The notes under the pieces are model-generated. The model had not been told where the DNA came from and did not search any database. It was given only the letters and a program-made list of their open reading frames with translations. From Paenibacillus dendritiformis (lineage in GTDB: Bacteria > Bacillota > Bacilli > Paenibacillales > Paenibacillaceae), in assembly GCF_015845845.1 (NCBI RefSeq), contig NZ_LDIG01000131.1, forward strand, positions 46,936 through 110,935: DNA of 64,000 bases. The letters are read 5' to 3'. A program made the position numbers and the translations under genes. Of this stretch, positions 23,663 to 32,892 are shown piece by piece (the first letter of the stretch is position 1; every line of letters begins with the position of its first letter).

Positions 23663-25759
23663 TTATTTCAGCAACGCATTCGTATCGATGATGAGCGCCA
23701 CCTGGCCATCGCCGAGGATGGTCGCGCCCGAGATGCCCGGGATGTTCTTCAAATAGTTGCCGAGCGGCTTGAGCACAATCTCGCTCTGGCCGATGAATTC
23801 CTGGACGGCGAGCGCGGCGAGGCGATCGCCCTTGCTGATGATGATGATCTCCACTTCGTCTTCGTCGAAATCAGAGTAGCCTTTGCAATCGAACAGGGCG
23901 CTTAGCGACAGCAGCGGAATGACGCTGTCCCGGTAATCGATCATGCGGATGCCGCCGTGGACGCGCCGGATTTTGTCCTTCGTGACGAGACCGGTCTCCA
24001 CAATGGATGTCAGCGGAATCGCGTATTTCTCGTCGCCGAGCCGGAACAACATCGCTGACATGATGGACAGCGTAAGCGGTAGCTGGACGATGAACTTCGT
24101 GCCTTTCCCCAATTGCGACTCGACGACGACATGGCCGCCGAGCGCCGTAATCTTGGACTTCACGACATCGAGTCCGACCCCGCGTCCCGATACGTCCGAT
24201 ATCTTCTCCGCCGTGCTGAAGCCCGAGGAGAACAGCAGCTGGTATACCTGCTCGTCGGTCATCGAGGCGGCCTTGTCTTGGGTGACGACCCCGTTCTTGA
24301 TCGCTTTGTTCAGCACCTTGTCCCGGTCAATGCCATGCCCGTCCTCCTCGATCTCGATGAAGACATGGTTCCCGCTGTGATAGGCGCGAAGATGTACCGT
24401 GCCCGTCTCCGACTTGCCTTTCTCCAAGCGCTCGGCCACCGGTTCGACGCCATGGTCGACCGCGTTCCGGAGCAAGTGGACGAGCGGGTCCCCGATTTCA
24501 TCAATGACGGTACGATCGAGCTCGGTTTCCGCACCGGTTATGATGAAATCGATCTTCTTATCCAGCGATTTGGCCAAGTCGCGCACCATGCGCGGGAAGC
24601 GGCTGAATACGGTATCGACCGGAACCATGCGCATCTTCAAGACAATGTTCTGCAGGTCGGAGCTGACGCGCACCAGATGCTCGACCGTCTCCGTCAATTC
24701 CGATTTCTTCAATTCTCCCGCGATTTGTTCCAGCCGCACCCGGTCGATGAGCATCTCGCTCAATAGATTCATGAGGACATCGAGACGCTCGATATCTACG
24801 CGAATCGTCCGGCTCTGCACAGGCTTGGCCCCATTCCCCGCGCCGGCGCGGCCCGCCTCCCGCGGCTTGGCCGCAGCCGGCTTCGGCGCTTCTTGAGCCG
24901 GGGCCGGACTCGCTTGTGCCGCCTCCGGAGCGGCTGCAGCGGCTGCCGTCTCCTGGGCCGCCTTCATGACGCCTTCCACATTGCGGTTCCAATCGCGAAC
25001 ATCTTCGGCGCTCATCGAGACGACAGCGACCGATTCGAGCTCGGATACTTGGTTGATTTCGCGCTCCAGTTCGCCCTGCTCGGTCATGCTGACGAAAAAT
25101 ACGGTGAACTCCGAGTCGAATTTGTCCTGCTCGATATCCTGTGCCGGCGGAGTGGACTTGACCACTTCCCCATGCTGGCCGAGCACCTGGAAAACCATAT
25201 AGGCGCGCACCGCCTTCAATACGCAATCGTCCCGCAGACGGACGCGCAAATGATACACGTTCATCCCGGCTTCCAGCGATTGCTCCAGGATGCTGCGCTG
25301 GAATTCGTCCAGCGTCTCGCCGGATGGCTCCTCGCCTGCGCCCCCTTCCTCCTTCTCCTGCGAGGACGCGGTGCGGTATTCTCCCGTCTCGATCGACTTC
25401 AAGGCGGCCAGTATTTGCGTCACATCTGCTTTTCCTTCGCCGCCTTGCGTAATGTCCGCCACCATCGCTTCCAGCGAATCAAGACTGCGGAACAGTGTAT
25501 CGAATATGAATTCGTCCATTTTCAGTTGATGGTTGCGAATCATATCCAGCACATTTTCCATCTGGTGGGTCAACGACGCGAGATCTTCAAACCCCATCGT
25601 TGCCGACATGCCTTTCAAGGTGTGTGCGGAACGGAAAATGATCTGGACGATGCCGATATCTTCCGGATTATTCTCCAGTTCGAGCATATTCTCGTTCAAT
25701 GCTTGCAAATGGTCGTTCGCTTCGTCAATAAACATGGATAAATACTGATTCAAATCCAT
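23663..25759 (-). CDS. cheA: Chemotaxis histidine kinase CheA
   Basis: 698 residues. P1 Hpt domain with the phosphorylated His46 (RSAHTLKGMSATMGF); a P2-type CheY/CheB docking domain around 170-290; an Ala/Pro/Glu-rich linker; a P3 dimerisation domain (LLSEMLIDRVRLEQIAGELK); a P4 kinase with N box HLLRNAVDHGVEP, G1 VFIEIEEDGHGID and G2 SDVSGRGVGLDVVKSKI; and a P5 CheW-like domain to the end. ATG at 25759 right after a GGGGGGG-type site; the longer upstream frame runs into the repeat at 25781. Confidence 0.97.
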   Translation of the reverse strand: MDLNQYLSMFIDEANDHLQALNENMLELENNPEDIGIVQIIFRSAHTLKGMSATMGFEDLASLTHQMENVLDMIRNHQLKMDEFIFDTLFRSLDSLEAMVADITQGGEGKADVTQILAALKSIETGEYRTASSQEKEEGGAGEEPSGETLDEFQRSILEQSLEAGMNVYHLRVRLRDDCVLKAVRAYMVFQVLGQHGEVVKSTPPAQDIEQDKFDSEFTVFFVSMTEQGELEREINQVSELESVAVVSMSAEDVRDWNRNVEGVMKAAQETAAAAAAPEAAQASPAPAQEAPKPAAAKPREAGRAGAGNGAKPVQSRTIRVDIERLDVLMNLLSEMLIDRVRLEQIAGELKKSELTETVEHLVRVSSDLQNIVLKMRMVPVDTVFSRFPRMVRDLAKSLDKKIDFIITGAETELDRTVIDEIGDPLVHLLRNAVDHGVEPVAERLEKGKSETGTVHLRAYHSGNHVFIEIEEDGHGIDRDKVLNKAIKNGVVTQDKAASMTDEQVYQLLFSSGFSTAEKISDVSGRGVGLDVVKSKITALGGHVVVESQLGKGTKFIVQLPLTLSIMSAMLFRLGDEKYAIPLTSIVETGLVTKDKIRRVHGGIRMIDYRDSVIPLLSLSALFDCKGYSDFDEDEVEIIIISKGDRLAALAVQEFIGQSEIVLKPLGNYLKNIPGISGATILGDGQVALIIDTNALLK

Positions 25760-25780
25760 GTTTGCCCCCCCTTTCCGATA

Positions 25781-25934
25781 TAGAGGTCGTTCAAAAAGCC
25801 CGCTGCTCTCGCTGTCTCGCCTGCAACTCCGCGCTTCTTGCCGGTTGCGGCCGCAAAATCGGCTGCGCATGCAGCCGCTCCAGTCCAGGCAACTTCACGG
25901 CGCTGAAAACCGGCCTTATTGAACACACGCTCTT
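25781..25934. repeat. GTTCAAAAAG-type element with both ends, between cheB and cheA
   Basis: Left end AGAGGTCGTTCAAAAAGCCC and right end GAAAACCGGCCTTATTGAAC followed by ACACGCTCTT are inverted relative to each other and enclose about 110 bp of GC-rich sequence with small palindromes (TGCGCATGCAGC). The right end matches the copy at 2548-2612. Fills most of the 188-bp gap. Confidence 0.65.
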
Positions 25935-25947
25935 GCACAGCTTCACG

Positions 25948-27282
25948 CTACCCTGACGTAGCCGTTATGATAGCGCCAGCCATGTCTTGCAATGGAATGA
26001 CCTGGGATACACATCCGAGTTCGATTGCTGCCCGCGGCATTCCGAACACGACACAGCTCTCTTCACTTTCCGCGAAGGTTGAGGCGGCGCCGTCCTCGTC
26101 CAGGCGCTGCATCATTTTGGCCCCGTCGCTACCCATTCCGGTCAAGATCACGGCATGACGCTTGAGCTGCCGCAAAGGGAGCAGCGACTCGAACAGCCGG
26201 TCCACGGAAGGCCGGTGCCCGGATACGGGTTCCGTCCGGTTCAAGGCAATGGCGTATGTGCCGTCCGGACGGGCGACGGCCGTCATGTGGAGGCCGCCGG
26301 GCGCGATATAAGCCGTTCCGCTCACAAGCACCTCTCCATCCTCGGCTTCCTTCACCTTCAGCCCGCTGTAGCTGTCCAGCCGTTCCGCCAGCGAACGGGT
26401 GAAGTTCGGCGGCATATGCTGGACGATGAGCACGGGCGCCGGCAAATGATGCGGCAGCGCGGACAGCAGCGTCTTCAGCGCCCGGGGACCGCCTGTCGAG
26501 GTCCCGATGGCGACGATATGCCGGAACCGCGCAGCCCGTTCCGAATCTGCCGCCTTGGCGGAATCCGCGCCGCGAACGGCCGGGCTGCCGGCCGCTCTGC
26601 CCGGCGCTTCGGCGGGAGGAGCCAGCTTCGGCCGGCTGCCTCTCTCGGCCGCGGGCGGTGCCGCGGACGGCAGCGGCGGCGATTCCCCTCTTCGCCGCAC
26701 AGGCTTGCCGTCCGCCGCAGGCGGCGTGCCGCTCGGGTGCCCGGGCCGCACCGGATCCGCAGAGCGGCGATCCCGGACCGGCGGCAAAGCGGCCGGCTTC
26801 GCCGTCCGGCGAATGTCCGGGCTGTCATCGCCAGAACCGATTAGAAGCTTCAGCCGTTCCATCTGCCGTCTGCGTTCCGCAGAGGCGATAGCTGCATGAA
26901 GCTTGTCTACCAGCATCTGTCCCACTTCTTCGATCGTGCCCGTTCCGCCCGTCGGAGACGGCTTGCACACGAAGTCGATCGCACCCAATTCCAGAGCCGT
27001 CAGCGTCTCGGAACGCCCGTCTTCGGTCGAGCTGGAGAGCATGATAACCGGCGTCGGACACTGAGACATAATTTGTTGAAGGGCCTGCAAGCCATTTTGA
27101 ACGGGCATCTCGACGTCCAGCGTAACCGCGTCCGGCTGAAGCTCCTTCACCTTGCGCACAGCTTCTTCTCCATCGCGGGCTGTGCCTATCACCTCAAAGG
27201 TCGATTCGCGTGAAATCAAATCCGATATGATGGCGCGCATGAAGGCCGAATCGTCTACGACAAGTATTTTCTTGGTTGTCAC
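25948..27282 (-). CDS. cheB: Receptor methylesterase/deamidase CheB
   Basis: 444 residues. Response-regulator receiver with D10/D11, phospho-acceptor D56 (AVTLDVEMPVQNG), and S/T and K sites (MLSSSTEDG, DFVCKPSP). A long Pro/Ala/Arg-rich linker of roughly 100 residues follows, longer than usual. The C-terminal methylesterase domain has the catalytic Ser in GTSTGGPRALKTLL, His in IVQHMPPNFT and Asp in LTGMGSDGAKMM. GTG start at 27282, AAGGGAG upstream. Between flhG and cheA. Confidence 0.96.
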   Translation of the reverse strand: MTTKKILVVDDSAFMRAIISDLISRESTFEVIGTARDGEEAVRKVKELQPDAVTLDVEMPVQNGLQALQQIMSQCPTPVIMLSSSTEDGRSETLTALELGAIDFVCKPSPTGGTGTIEEVGQMLVDKLHAAIASAERRRQMERLKLLIGSGDDSPDIRRTAKPAALPPVRDRRSADPVRPGHPSGTPPAADGKPVRRRGESPPLPSAAPPAAERGSRPKLAPPAEAPGRAAGSPAVRGADSAKAADSERAARFRHIVAIGTSTGGPRALKTLLSALPHHLPAPVLIVQHMPPNFTRSLAERLDSYSGLKVKEAEDGEVLVSGTAYIAPGGLHMTAVARPDGTYAIALNRTEPVSGHRPSVDRLFESLLPLRQLKRHAVILTGMGSDGAKMMQRLDEDGAASTFAESEESCVVFGMPRAAIELGCVSQVIPLQDMAGAIITATSG

Positions 27283-27312
27283 ATTCCATCACGCTCCCTT
27301 ATCGAGCTTATC

Positions 27313-27340
27313 GAGGTTGTTCAAAAAGTACGCTTTTGAG
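27313..27340 (+). repeat. GTTCAAAAAG-type repeat between flhG and cheB
   Basis: GAGGTTGTTCAAAAAGTACG followed by CTTTTGAG; a single short copy whose arms (TCAAAAAG/CTTTTGA) form an imperfect palindrome. Followed in the same 137-bp gap by two perfect palindromes (27349-27392). Confidence 0.65.
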
Positions 27341-27348
27341 GATCGCAG

Positions 27349-27392
27349 GCATGCGAGCTCGCATGCCGGTTGTCGGCGGGCATGATGCCCGC
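27349..27392. other. Two adjacent perfect palindromes in the flhG-cheB gap
   Basis: GCATGCGAGCTCGCATGC (27349-27366) is an 18-bp perfect palindrome, and GCGGGCATGATGCCCGC (27376-27392) has 8-bp arms around one base. Either could fold in mRNA. There is no T-run, so these are not standard terminators. Confidence 0.6.
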
Positions 27393-27419
27393 GTGCGTCC
27401 GGCGCCCGTTCGCCACGGC

Positions 27420-28328
27420 TCAGATCGACCAGCGGCGCAGCCATTTCCGCACGAATTCCTTGACTCCCCCTGGCGCGCCCCCGGCTTCCGTCTGCTTGAT
27501 GCCCTGGGTATATACCCGCGCCAGCTCCCGGATCTGGGACGATGCCCTGCATTGCGGGTAGAGGAGGGTGAAGGGCTCCTGCTTCTTCACGGCCTGCATC
27601 ACATGCGGATCGTCATAGATGTACCCGAGAACCGGCAGGCTCCGGTTCAGGAAGCGCTCGCTGACCGAGATAAGCCGTTCGGCCGTCTGCGTCCCTTCCT
27701 TCCAGTCGGAAGCGCGGTTCACGATAAGCCGGAGCGGAGAGCTGTGGCCCAAGCCGGACACCAGCTTCAGCACGGCGTACGCATCCGCGATTGCCGTCGG
27801 CTCCGGCGTCGTCACAATCCACGTCTCGTCTGCCGCCATGATGAACCGCAGCGTCTCTTTGCTCAATCCGGCTCCCGTATCGAACAGAATCACGTCATAC
27901 TGCTCCGACATCGCATCCATTTCGGCCAGGAAGCTGTCGATCTGCTCCACGGGCATATCGAGCAGATCCTGCAGCCCGGATCCTCCCGGCACGTAATGAA
28001 GGCCGCCGGGGCCGATCTGGATAATGTCCCGCAGCGTCTTCGTCCCGTGCAGCACATGAGCGAGACTATAGGGAGACGGCGATCCGATCAGCACATCGAT
28101 ATTCGCCATGCCGATATCGGCGTCGAATACGAGCGTGCGGCAGCCGAGCTGCTGCAGCGACAAGGCGAAGTTCAAGGTGACATTCGATTTGCCGACGCCC
28201 CCCTTGCCGCTCGTGACGGTAATGATGCGGGCCGTTCGCGGCTGGCCCGGGTCCGCCGAATCCGGCGGCCCGCTCTGAAGCTGTCTGCTGACAAGTCTGC
28301 GTAGCGCTTGAGCTTGGTCATTCATCAT
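27420..28328 (-). CDS. flhG: Flagellar number regulator FlhG (YlxH/FleN), MinD-like ATPase
   Basis: 302 residues. A MinD/ParA-type ATPase that, with FlhF, sets flagellar number and position; it stimulates FlhF GTPase through its N-terminal helix. Seen: the N-terminal activator segment (MNDQAQALRRLVSRQL), deviant Walker A TSGKGGVGKSNVTLN, FDADIGMANIDVL, Walker B-like DVILFDTGAGLSKET, and a C-terminal membrane-binding helix ending REFVRKWLRRWSI-like (KEFVRKWLRRWS). Starts 4 bp after the flhF stop. Confidence 0.95.
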   Translation of the reverse strand: MMNDQAQALRRLVSRQLQSGPPDSADPGQPRTARIITVTSGKGGVGKSNVTLNFALSLQQLGCRTLVFDADIGMANIDVLIGSPSPYSLAHVLHGTKTLRDIIQIGPGGLHYVPGGSGLQDLLDMPVEQIDSFLAEMDAMSEQYDVILFDTGAGLSKETLRFIMAADETWIVTTPEPTAIADAYAVLKLVSGLGHSSPLRLIVNRASDWKEGTQTAERLISVSERFLNRSLPVLGYIYDDPHVMQAVKKQEPFTLLYPQCRASSQIRELARVYTQGIKQTEAGGAPGGVKEFVRKWLRRWSI

Positions 28329-28332
28329 GAGG

Positions 28333-29697
28333 TCAATCTCCCATTATCCATCGCACCGCGTCATTCGCTTGAAAAGGCTGTATGTCATCGGGGACGTTCT
28401 GCCCTGTCGTCATATAGCTGCAGGGAATCTTCACCCGGGACGCCAAGTTCAATATCGTTCCGTACGTTGCGGTCTCATCCGCCTTGGTCAGAATCAGACT
28501 GTCGATGCGCTGATTCTCGAACCGTTCCCAGATGGCCAGCATGTCTTCGGTCTTCGACGTCAGACTCAGCACGAGGAAGGTCATGCTGAACGGAAGCGGC
28601 TTGAGCATCGTGTTCAGCTCGTTGACATACATGTCATTGCGGAAATTGCGTCCGGCCGTGTCCATCAAAATAAGGTCGCATGCTTCCAGCGCGTTCAACG
28701 CCCGATCGGTATCGCCGGGCGAAGTAACCACCTCCAGCGGGACGTTCAGGATCGAAGCATAGGTCCGCAGCTGCTCCACGGCCGAGATCCGATATGTATC
28801 TGCGGTAATAAACCCGACTTTGCGGCCATGGTGAAAAATCTGATCCGCAGCCAGCTTGGCAATCGTTGTCGTCTTACCGACGCCCGTCGGGCCGACGAAG
28901 TAAACGATGCGGGTCGCCTTCGTAATGCCGTCCCCCTGCCAATTCAGGAGCTGCTCGCTCACCTGCTCCGCCACGAGCCGCTTCGCTTCCGCGGCCTCCG
29001 CGTCCTGCGGGCGCGGGCATCGCTCGGCGGCCGCCTCGATGAAGCGGCAGACCAGGTCGCTGCCGACGCCCTGCCGAAGCAGATGCCGCTCCATTTCCTT
29101 GAACGGTTCCGGCCAGCTCTCCTGGTAGACGCGCTGCATCACCTTGTGCATCATCTGCTTCATCTCGGCCATCTCGATCTGCCAGTCCGCGTCCAGCAGC
29201 GGCCGCCGGGACGCTTGGGAGACGGCCGCCTCGAGCTCGGAGGCGAACGCCAGCGGCGCAGCGGCCGGCGTTCCGGTCTCCACCCGCTGAGCCGGTCGCG
29301 TCCGCTCTTCGGCTGCGGCGGCCGGAGCGGCTTCCTCCTCCGGTCTAATGGAACGCGGCCCAGCGTAGCCGGGAGCCGCTTCCTTCGCCTGCGGAGCGGA
29401 AGGCCGCGCCTCCGCCGCTGCGCCGCCATAGGCGCTGCGCGCCGCCGTCGGCGAGACGTAGACCCGCGCCGGAGGATCGGCGGGAGCCGCTGCCCTTGCG
29501 GGGCCGGACGGCCGGGCCGGCTGCGCTTGTTCATCCACAGCCGCGACCACCTCGATCGCCTTGCGGCTGAACATCCCGAGGAAGCCGCCGGCACGGACTT
29601 CCTTCGTGCTGATGATAACCGCATCCTGCCCCAATTCTTGACGAATTTGGCTCATCGCTTCGGGCATCGTCTCCACAATGTACTTTTTTACTCTCAT
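28333..29697 (-). CDS. flhF: SRP-type GTPase FlhF
   Basis: 454 residues. Positions the flagellar basal body. N-terminal basic B-domain (MRVKKYIVETMPEAMSQI), then a long Ala/Pro/Arg/Glu-rich region (about residues 60-190), then the N and G domains: G1 [50 protein letters not shown], and LTKADETATYGTIL. The start ATG overlaps the flhA stop by 4 bases (ATGA). Confidence 0.96.
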   Translation of the reverse strand: MRVKKYIVETMPEAMSQIRQELGQDAVIISTKEVRAGGFLGMFSRKAIEVVAAVDEQAQPARPSGPARAAAPADPPARVYVSPTAARSAYGGAAAEARPSAPQAKEAAPGYAGPRSIRPEEEAAPAAAAEERTRPAQRVETGTPAAAPLAFASELEAAVSQASRRPLLDADWQIEMAEMKQMMHKVMQRVYQESWPEPFKEMERHLLRQGVGSDLVCRFIEAAAERCPRPQDAEAAEAKRLVAEQVSEQLLNWQGDGITKATRIVYFVGPTGVGKTTTIAKLAADQIFHHGRKVGFITADTYRISAVEQLRTYASILNVPLEVVTSPGDTDRALNALEACDLILMDTAGRNFRNDMYVNELNTMLKPLPFSMTFLVLSLTSKTEDMLAIWERFENQRIDSLILTKADETATYGTILNLASRVKIPCSYMTTGQNVPDDIQPFQANDAVRWIMGD

Positions 29698-31727
29698 ACA
29701 TTCACCACTCCGACACTTTGAATTTCTACGCTAGGCTCAAGCTCGTTGTAAGAGAGTACCGGTATGTCCTGCATGGCGCGCTCCAGCAGCTGCCGCAAAT
29801 ACATGCGAATCGACGGGGACGCGAGCACGACCGGCGAATGTCCCGATTGCAGGAGACGCTGCACCTGTTCGCTTATCCGCTGGTACACCTGCTGCGTCGT
29901 TCCCGGATCCATCACGAGATAAGATCCGTGCTCGTTCTGCGTTACGCTGTCCGCAATTTTCTTCTCCAGCGAAGGACCGACCGTAATGACGCGAAGCGTC
30001 TCTCCCGGAGTGACGTACTGCTGGGTGATCTGGCGGGCGAGCGCCTGACGGACATACTCCGTAAGCACATCCGGATCCTTCGTATAGGTTCCGTAATCGG
30101 CCAGCGTCTCGAAGATGGTGACCAGGTCGCGAATCGATATCTTTTCACGCAGCAGCTTCGCCAGCACCTTCTGCACCTCCCCGATGGACAGCACATTCGG
30201 GATCAAATCGTCGACCAGCGCCGGATACTGTTCCTTGACGGTCTCCACGAGCGCCTTCGTCTCTTGGCGGCCGACCAGCTCATGCGCATGCCGCTTGATG
30301 ATCTCGGTCAGGTGCGTCGCGACGACGGACGGCGGATCGACGACGGTATAGCCTGCCAGCTCCGCCCGTTCCTTCATCGTCTCGTCGACCCACAGCGCCG
30401 GAAGGCCGAAGGCCGGCTCCGTGGTCTCGATGCCCGAGACGGAATCGTCCTCATAGCCCGGGTTCATCGCCAAATAGTGATTGAGCAGCAGTTCGCCCTG
30501 GGCTACGGCATTGCCCTTGATTTTGATGACATATTCATTCGGCTTCAACTGGATATTGTCCCGAATCCGAATGACGGGAACGACAAGTCCGAGCTCAAGC
30601 GCGCATTGCCTGCGGATCATGATGATGCGGTCCAGCAGGTCGCCGCCCTGTTGAGCGTCGGCAAGCGGAATCAGCCCGTAGCCGAATTCGAACTCGATCG
30701 GATCGACCTGCAGCAGGTTGATGACGCTCTCCGGACTGCGGACCTCCTCGATCTGCTGCTCCTCTTCGAGCTGTTCCTCCTGAACCTGGCGCTCGTCCAT
30801 CGATTTCTGCATCCGGTAGCCGGCGATAGCCAGTACAACCGCGAACGGCACCGTTGGCTTCAGGCCGATCGGCGTCAACAGGCCGAGCATCGCGATCGTC
30901 GCGGAGACGATGTAGAGCAGCTTGGGATAAGCGAGCATCTGCGTGCTCATATCCTCAGCCAGATTTCCTTTGGAAGCGGCCCGGGTGACGATGAGACCGG
31001 CCGCGGTTGAAATCAGCAAGGCCGGAATCTGGCTGACGAGGCCGTCCCCGATCGACAGGATCGAATAGGTCTCTGCCGCTTCGTCGAAGGCCATGCCGTG
31101 CATCGCGATTCCGATGACGAAACCGCCAATCAGGTTGATGAGCAGGATGATAATGCTGGCGATGGCGTCCCCTTTGACGAATTTGCTGGCCCCGTCCATC
31201 GCTCCGTAGAAATCGGCTTCTTTCTCGATTTTCTCCCGGCGCTCGCGCGCCTGCTGTTCATTGATCAGCCCGGCATTCAGATCCGCATCGATTGCCATCT
31301 GCTTCCCGGGCATCGCGTCGAGCGTGAACCGTGCCGCGACTTCAGCGACCCGCTCGGAACCCTTCGTGATGACAATGAATTGCACGATGACGAGAATGAG
31401 GAATACAACGATGCCGACGGCGATATTGCCCTGCGTTATCCACTGGCCGAATGTGGCGACGACATCCCCCGCTTCACCATTCGCCAAAATCTGCTTGGTC
31501 GTCGAGATGTTGAGCGCAAGCCGGAATAACGTCGTGATGAGCAGCATTGCCGGAAATATCGAAAACTGTAGAGCTTCCTTCGAATTCATGGCAATCAAAA
31601 GAATCATCAGCGCCAATGAGATGTTGATCACCAGCAGGATGTCCAACAGCCATAGCGGTATCGGCAGGACCATCATGAGCACGATGCCGATGATGCCGAC
31701 CAAGACGAATAAATCTCGCGTTTTCAC
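29694..31727 (-). CDS. flhA: Flagellar export gate protein FlhA
   Basis: 677 residues. Main component of the proton-driven export gate. The N-terminal half has about eight transmembrane segments, and the FHIPEP signature RFTLDAMPGKQMAIDADLNA lies in the large cytoplasmic loop. The soluble C-terminal half forms the docking platform for chaperones, starting around SPESVINLLQVDPIEFEFGY. Order flhB-flhA-flhF-flhG as in B. subtilis. Confidence 0.97.
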   Translation of the reverse strand: MKTRDLFVLVGIIGIVLMMVLPIPLWLLDILLVINISLALMILLIAMNSKEALQFSIFPAMLLITTLFRLALNISTTKQILANGEAGDVVATFGQWITQGNIAVGIVVFLILVIVQFIVITKGSERVAEVAARFTLDAMPGKQMAIDADLNAGLINEQQARERREKIEKEADFYGAMDGASKFVKGDAIASIIILLINLIGGFVIGIAMHGMAFDEAAETYSILSIGDGLVSQIPALLISTAAGLIVTRAASKGNLAEDMSTQMLAYPKLLYIVSATIAMLGLLTPIGLKPTVPFAVVLAIAGYRMQKSMDERQVQEEQLEEEQQIEEVRSPESVINLLQVDPIEFEFGYGLIPLADAQQGGDLLDRIIMIRRQCALELGLVVPVIRIRDNIQLKPNEYVIKIKGNAVAQGELLLNHYLAMNPGYEDDSVSGIETTEPAFGLPALWVDETMKERAELAGYTVVDPPSVVATHLTEIIKRHAHELVGRQETKALVETVKEQYPALVDDLIPNVLSIGEVQKVLAKLLREKISIRDLVTIFETLADYGTYTKDPDVLTEYVRQALARQITQQYVTPGETLRVITVGPSLEKKIADSVTQNEHGSYLVMDPGTTQQVYQRISEQVQRLLQSGHSPVVLASPSIRMYLRQLLERAMQDIPVLSYNELEPSVEIQSVGVVNV

Positions 31728-31753
31728 GGATTGCTTCCCCCAAACTTGTTAGC

Positions 31754-32890
31754 TCAATTGACTTTGCCTTTCAATTTGTATACATAAGCCAAAACTTCCG
31801 CCACGGCCTGGAACAAATCGGCTGGAATGGCTTCGCCAATCTCTGTCCTCTCGAATAAAGCCCGGGCGAGCGGCTTGTTTTCCATGGTCAGTACGCCATT
31901 CTCTTTGGCAATCTGCTTAATGCGCAGGGCGACGTAATCCTGCCCCTTCGCAATCACTTGCGGGGCTTCCATCTCGGAACCGTCATACTTGAGCGCGACG
32001 GCGAAGTGAGTCGGGTTCGTGATGATTACGTCTGCCTTCGGCACTTCCTGCATCATGCGCATCATCGCCATGCGGCGTTGTCGTTCTTTGATTTTTCCTT
32101 TGACAAGGGGGTCACCCTCGGTTTTTTTGTACTCATCCTTAATGTCTTGCTTGGACATGCGCATGCTTTTCTCATGCTCATATCGTTGATACATGTAGTC
32201 CATCACGGCGAGCGCGAACAAGGCTGCGCCGATCTTCAATCCGAGAGACAGCGTAATCTGAGCGGTATAGCTCAATATTTCACTGAGGGGCACATGCGAC
32301 ATCTGGACAATGCGATCCCGTTCCCCCCACAGCGACAAGTAGACGATGGCAGCAATCGCCGCCAGCTTCAAAATCGACTTCAAAAATTCCACTACGGAGC
32401 GAAGCGAGAAAATCCGTTTGAACCCTTGAATCGGATCGATTTTGCTCAGCTTCATTTTCATGGGCTCGCCCGTGAATAAAAATCCAATCTGTGCGTAGTT
32501 CGCGATGAGGCCCATCAGAAACGCCGCAAGAAACACGGGGGCTAACACGATGAGACCTTTCAGAAACACCTGGGCGAAATAGTCTGTCACATTGCCTACC
32601 GTGACTTCCATCGTCAGGCGGTGCTGGAAGGAATCCGCGAATAAATCGAGCACTCTCTCCTTATAAAAGCCGCCGAACATAAGCAGGCAGAAGAAGCATG
32701 CAAGCAGGATGGACGCTCCGGACAAATCGGAGCTCTTGGCAACCTGCCCCTTCTTGCGGGACTCCTGCCTCTTTTTCGGGGTCGCCTTTTCCGTCTTCTC
32801 TTGCGAGAAAAGCTGGAGATTCAGACGGTGTCTCAGTTGATATTCGCGGGCCGCAGACGGTACCGTCTGCCCGCGGCGCGTACGTGTCAT
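31754..32890 (-). CDS. flhB: Flagellar export switch protein FlhB
   Basis: 378 residues. Four transmembrane segments and a cytoplasmic domain that self-cleaves at NPTH (IITNPTHFAVALKYDGSEME) to switch export from hook to filament substrates. The N-terminus KTEKATPKKRQESRKKGQVA is typical, but the chosen ATG gives about 23 extra residues before the usual LQLFSQEKTEKAT start. No better start codon with a ribosome binding site is visible, and the site before the ATG is poor (GGGGGCGGG). The start is therefore the uncertain part. Confidence 0.93.
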   Translation of the reverse strand: MTRTRRGQTVPSAAREYQLRHRLNLQLFSQEKTEKATPKKRQESRKKGQVAKSSDLSGASILLACFFCLLMFGGFYKERVLDLFADSFQHRLTMEVTVGNVTDYFAQVFLKGLIVLAPVFLAAFLMGLIANYAQIGFLFTGEPMKMKLSKIDPIQGFKRIFSLRSVVEFLKSILKLAAIAAIVYLSLWGERDRIVQMSHVPLSEILSYTAQITLSLGLKIGAALFALAVMDYMYQRYEHEKSMRMSKQDIKDEYKKTEGDPLVKGKIKERQRRMAMMRMMQEVPKADVIITNPTHFAVALKYDGSEMEAPQVIAKGQDYVALRIKQIAKENGVLTMENKPLARALFERTEIGEAIPADLFQAVAEVLAYVYKLKGKVN

Positions 32891-32892
32891 TA

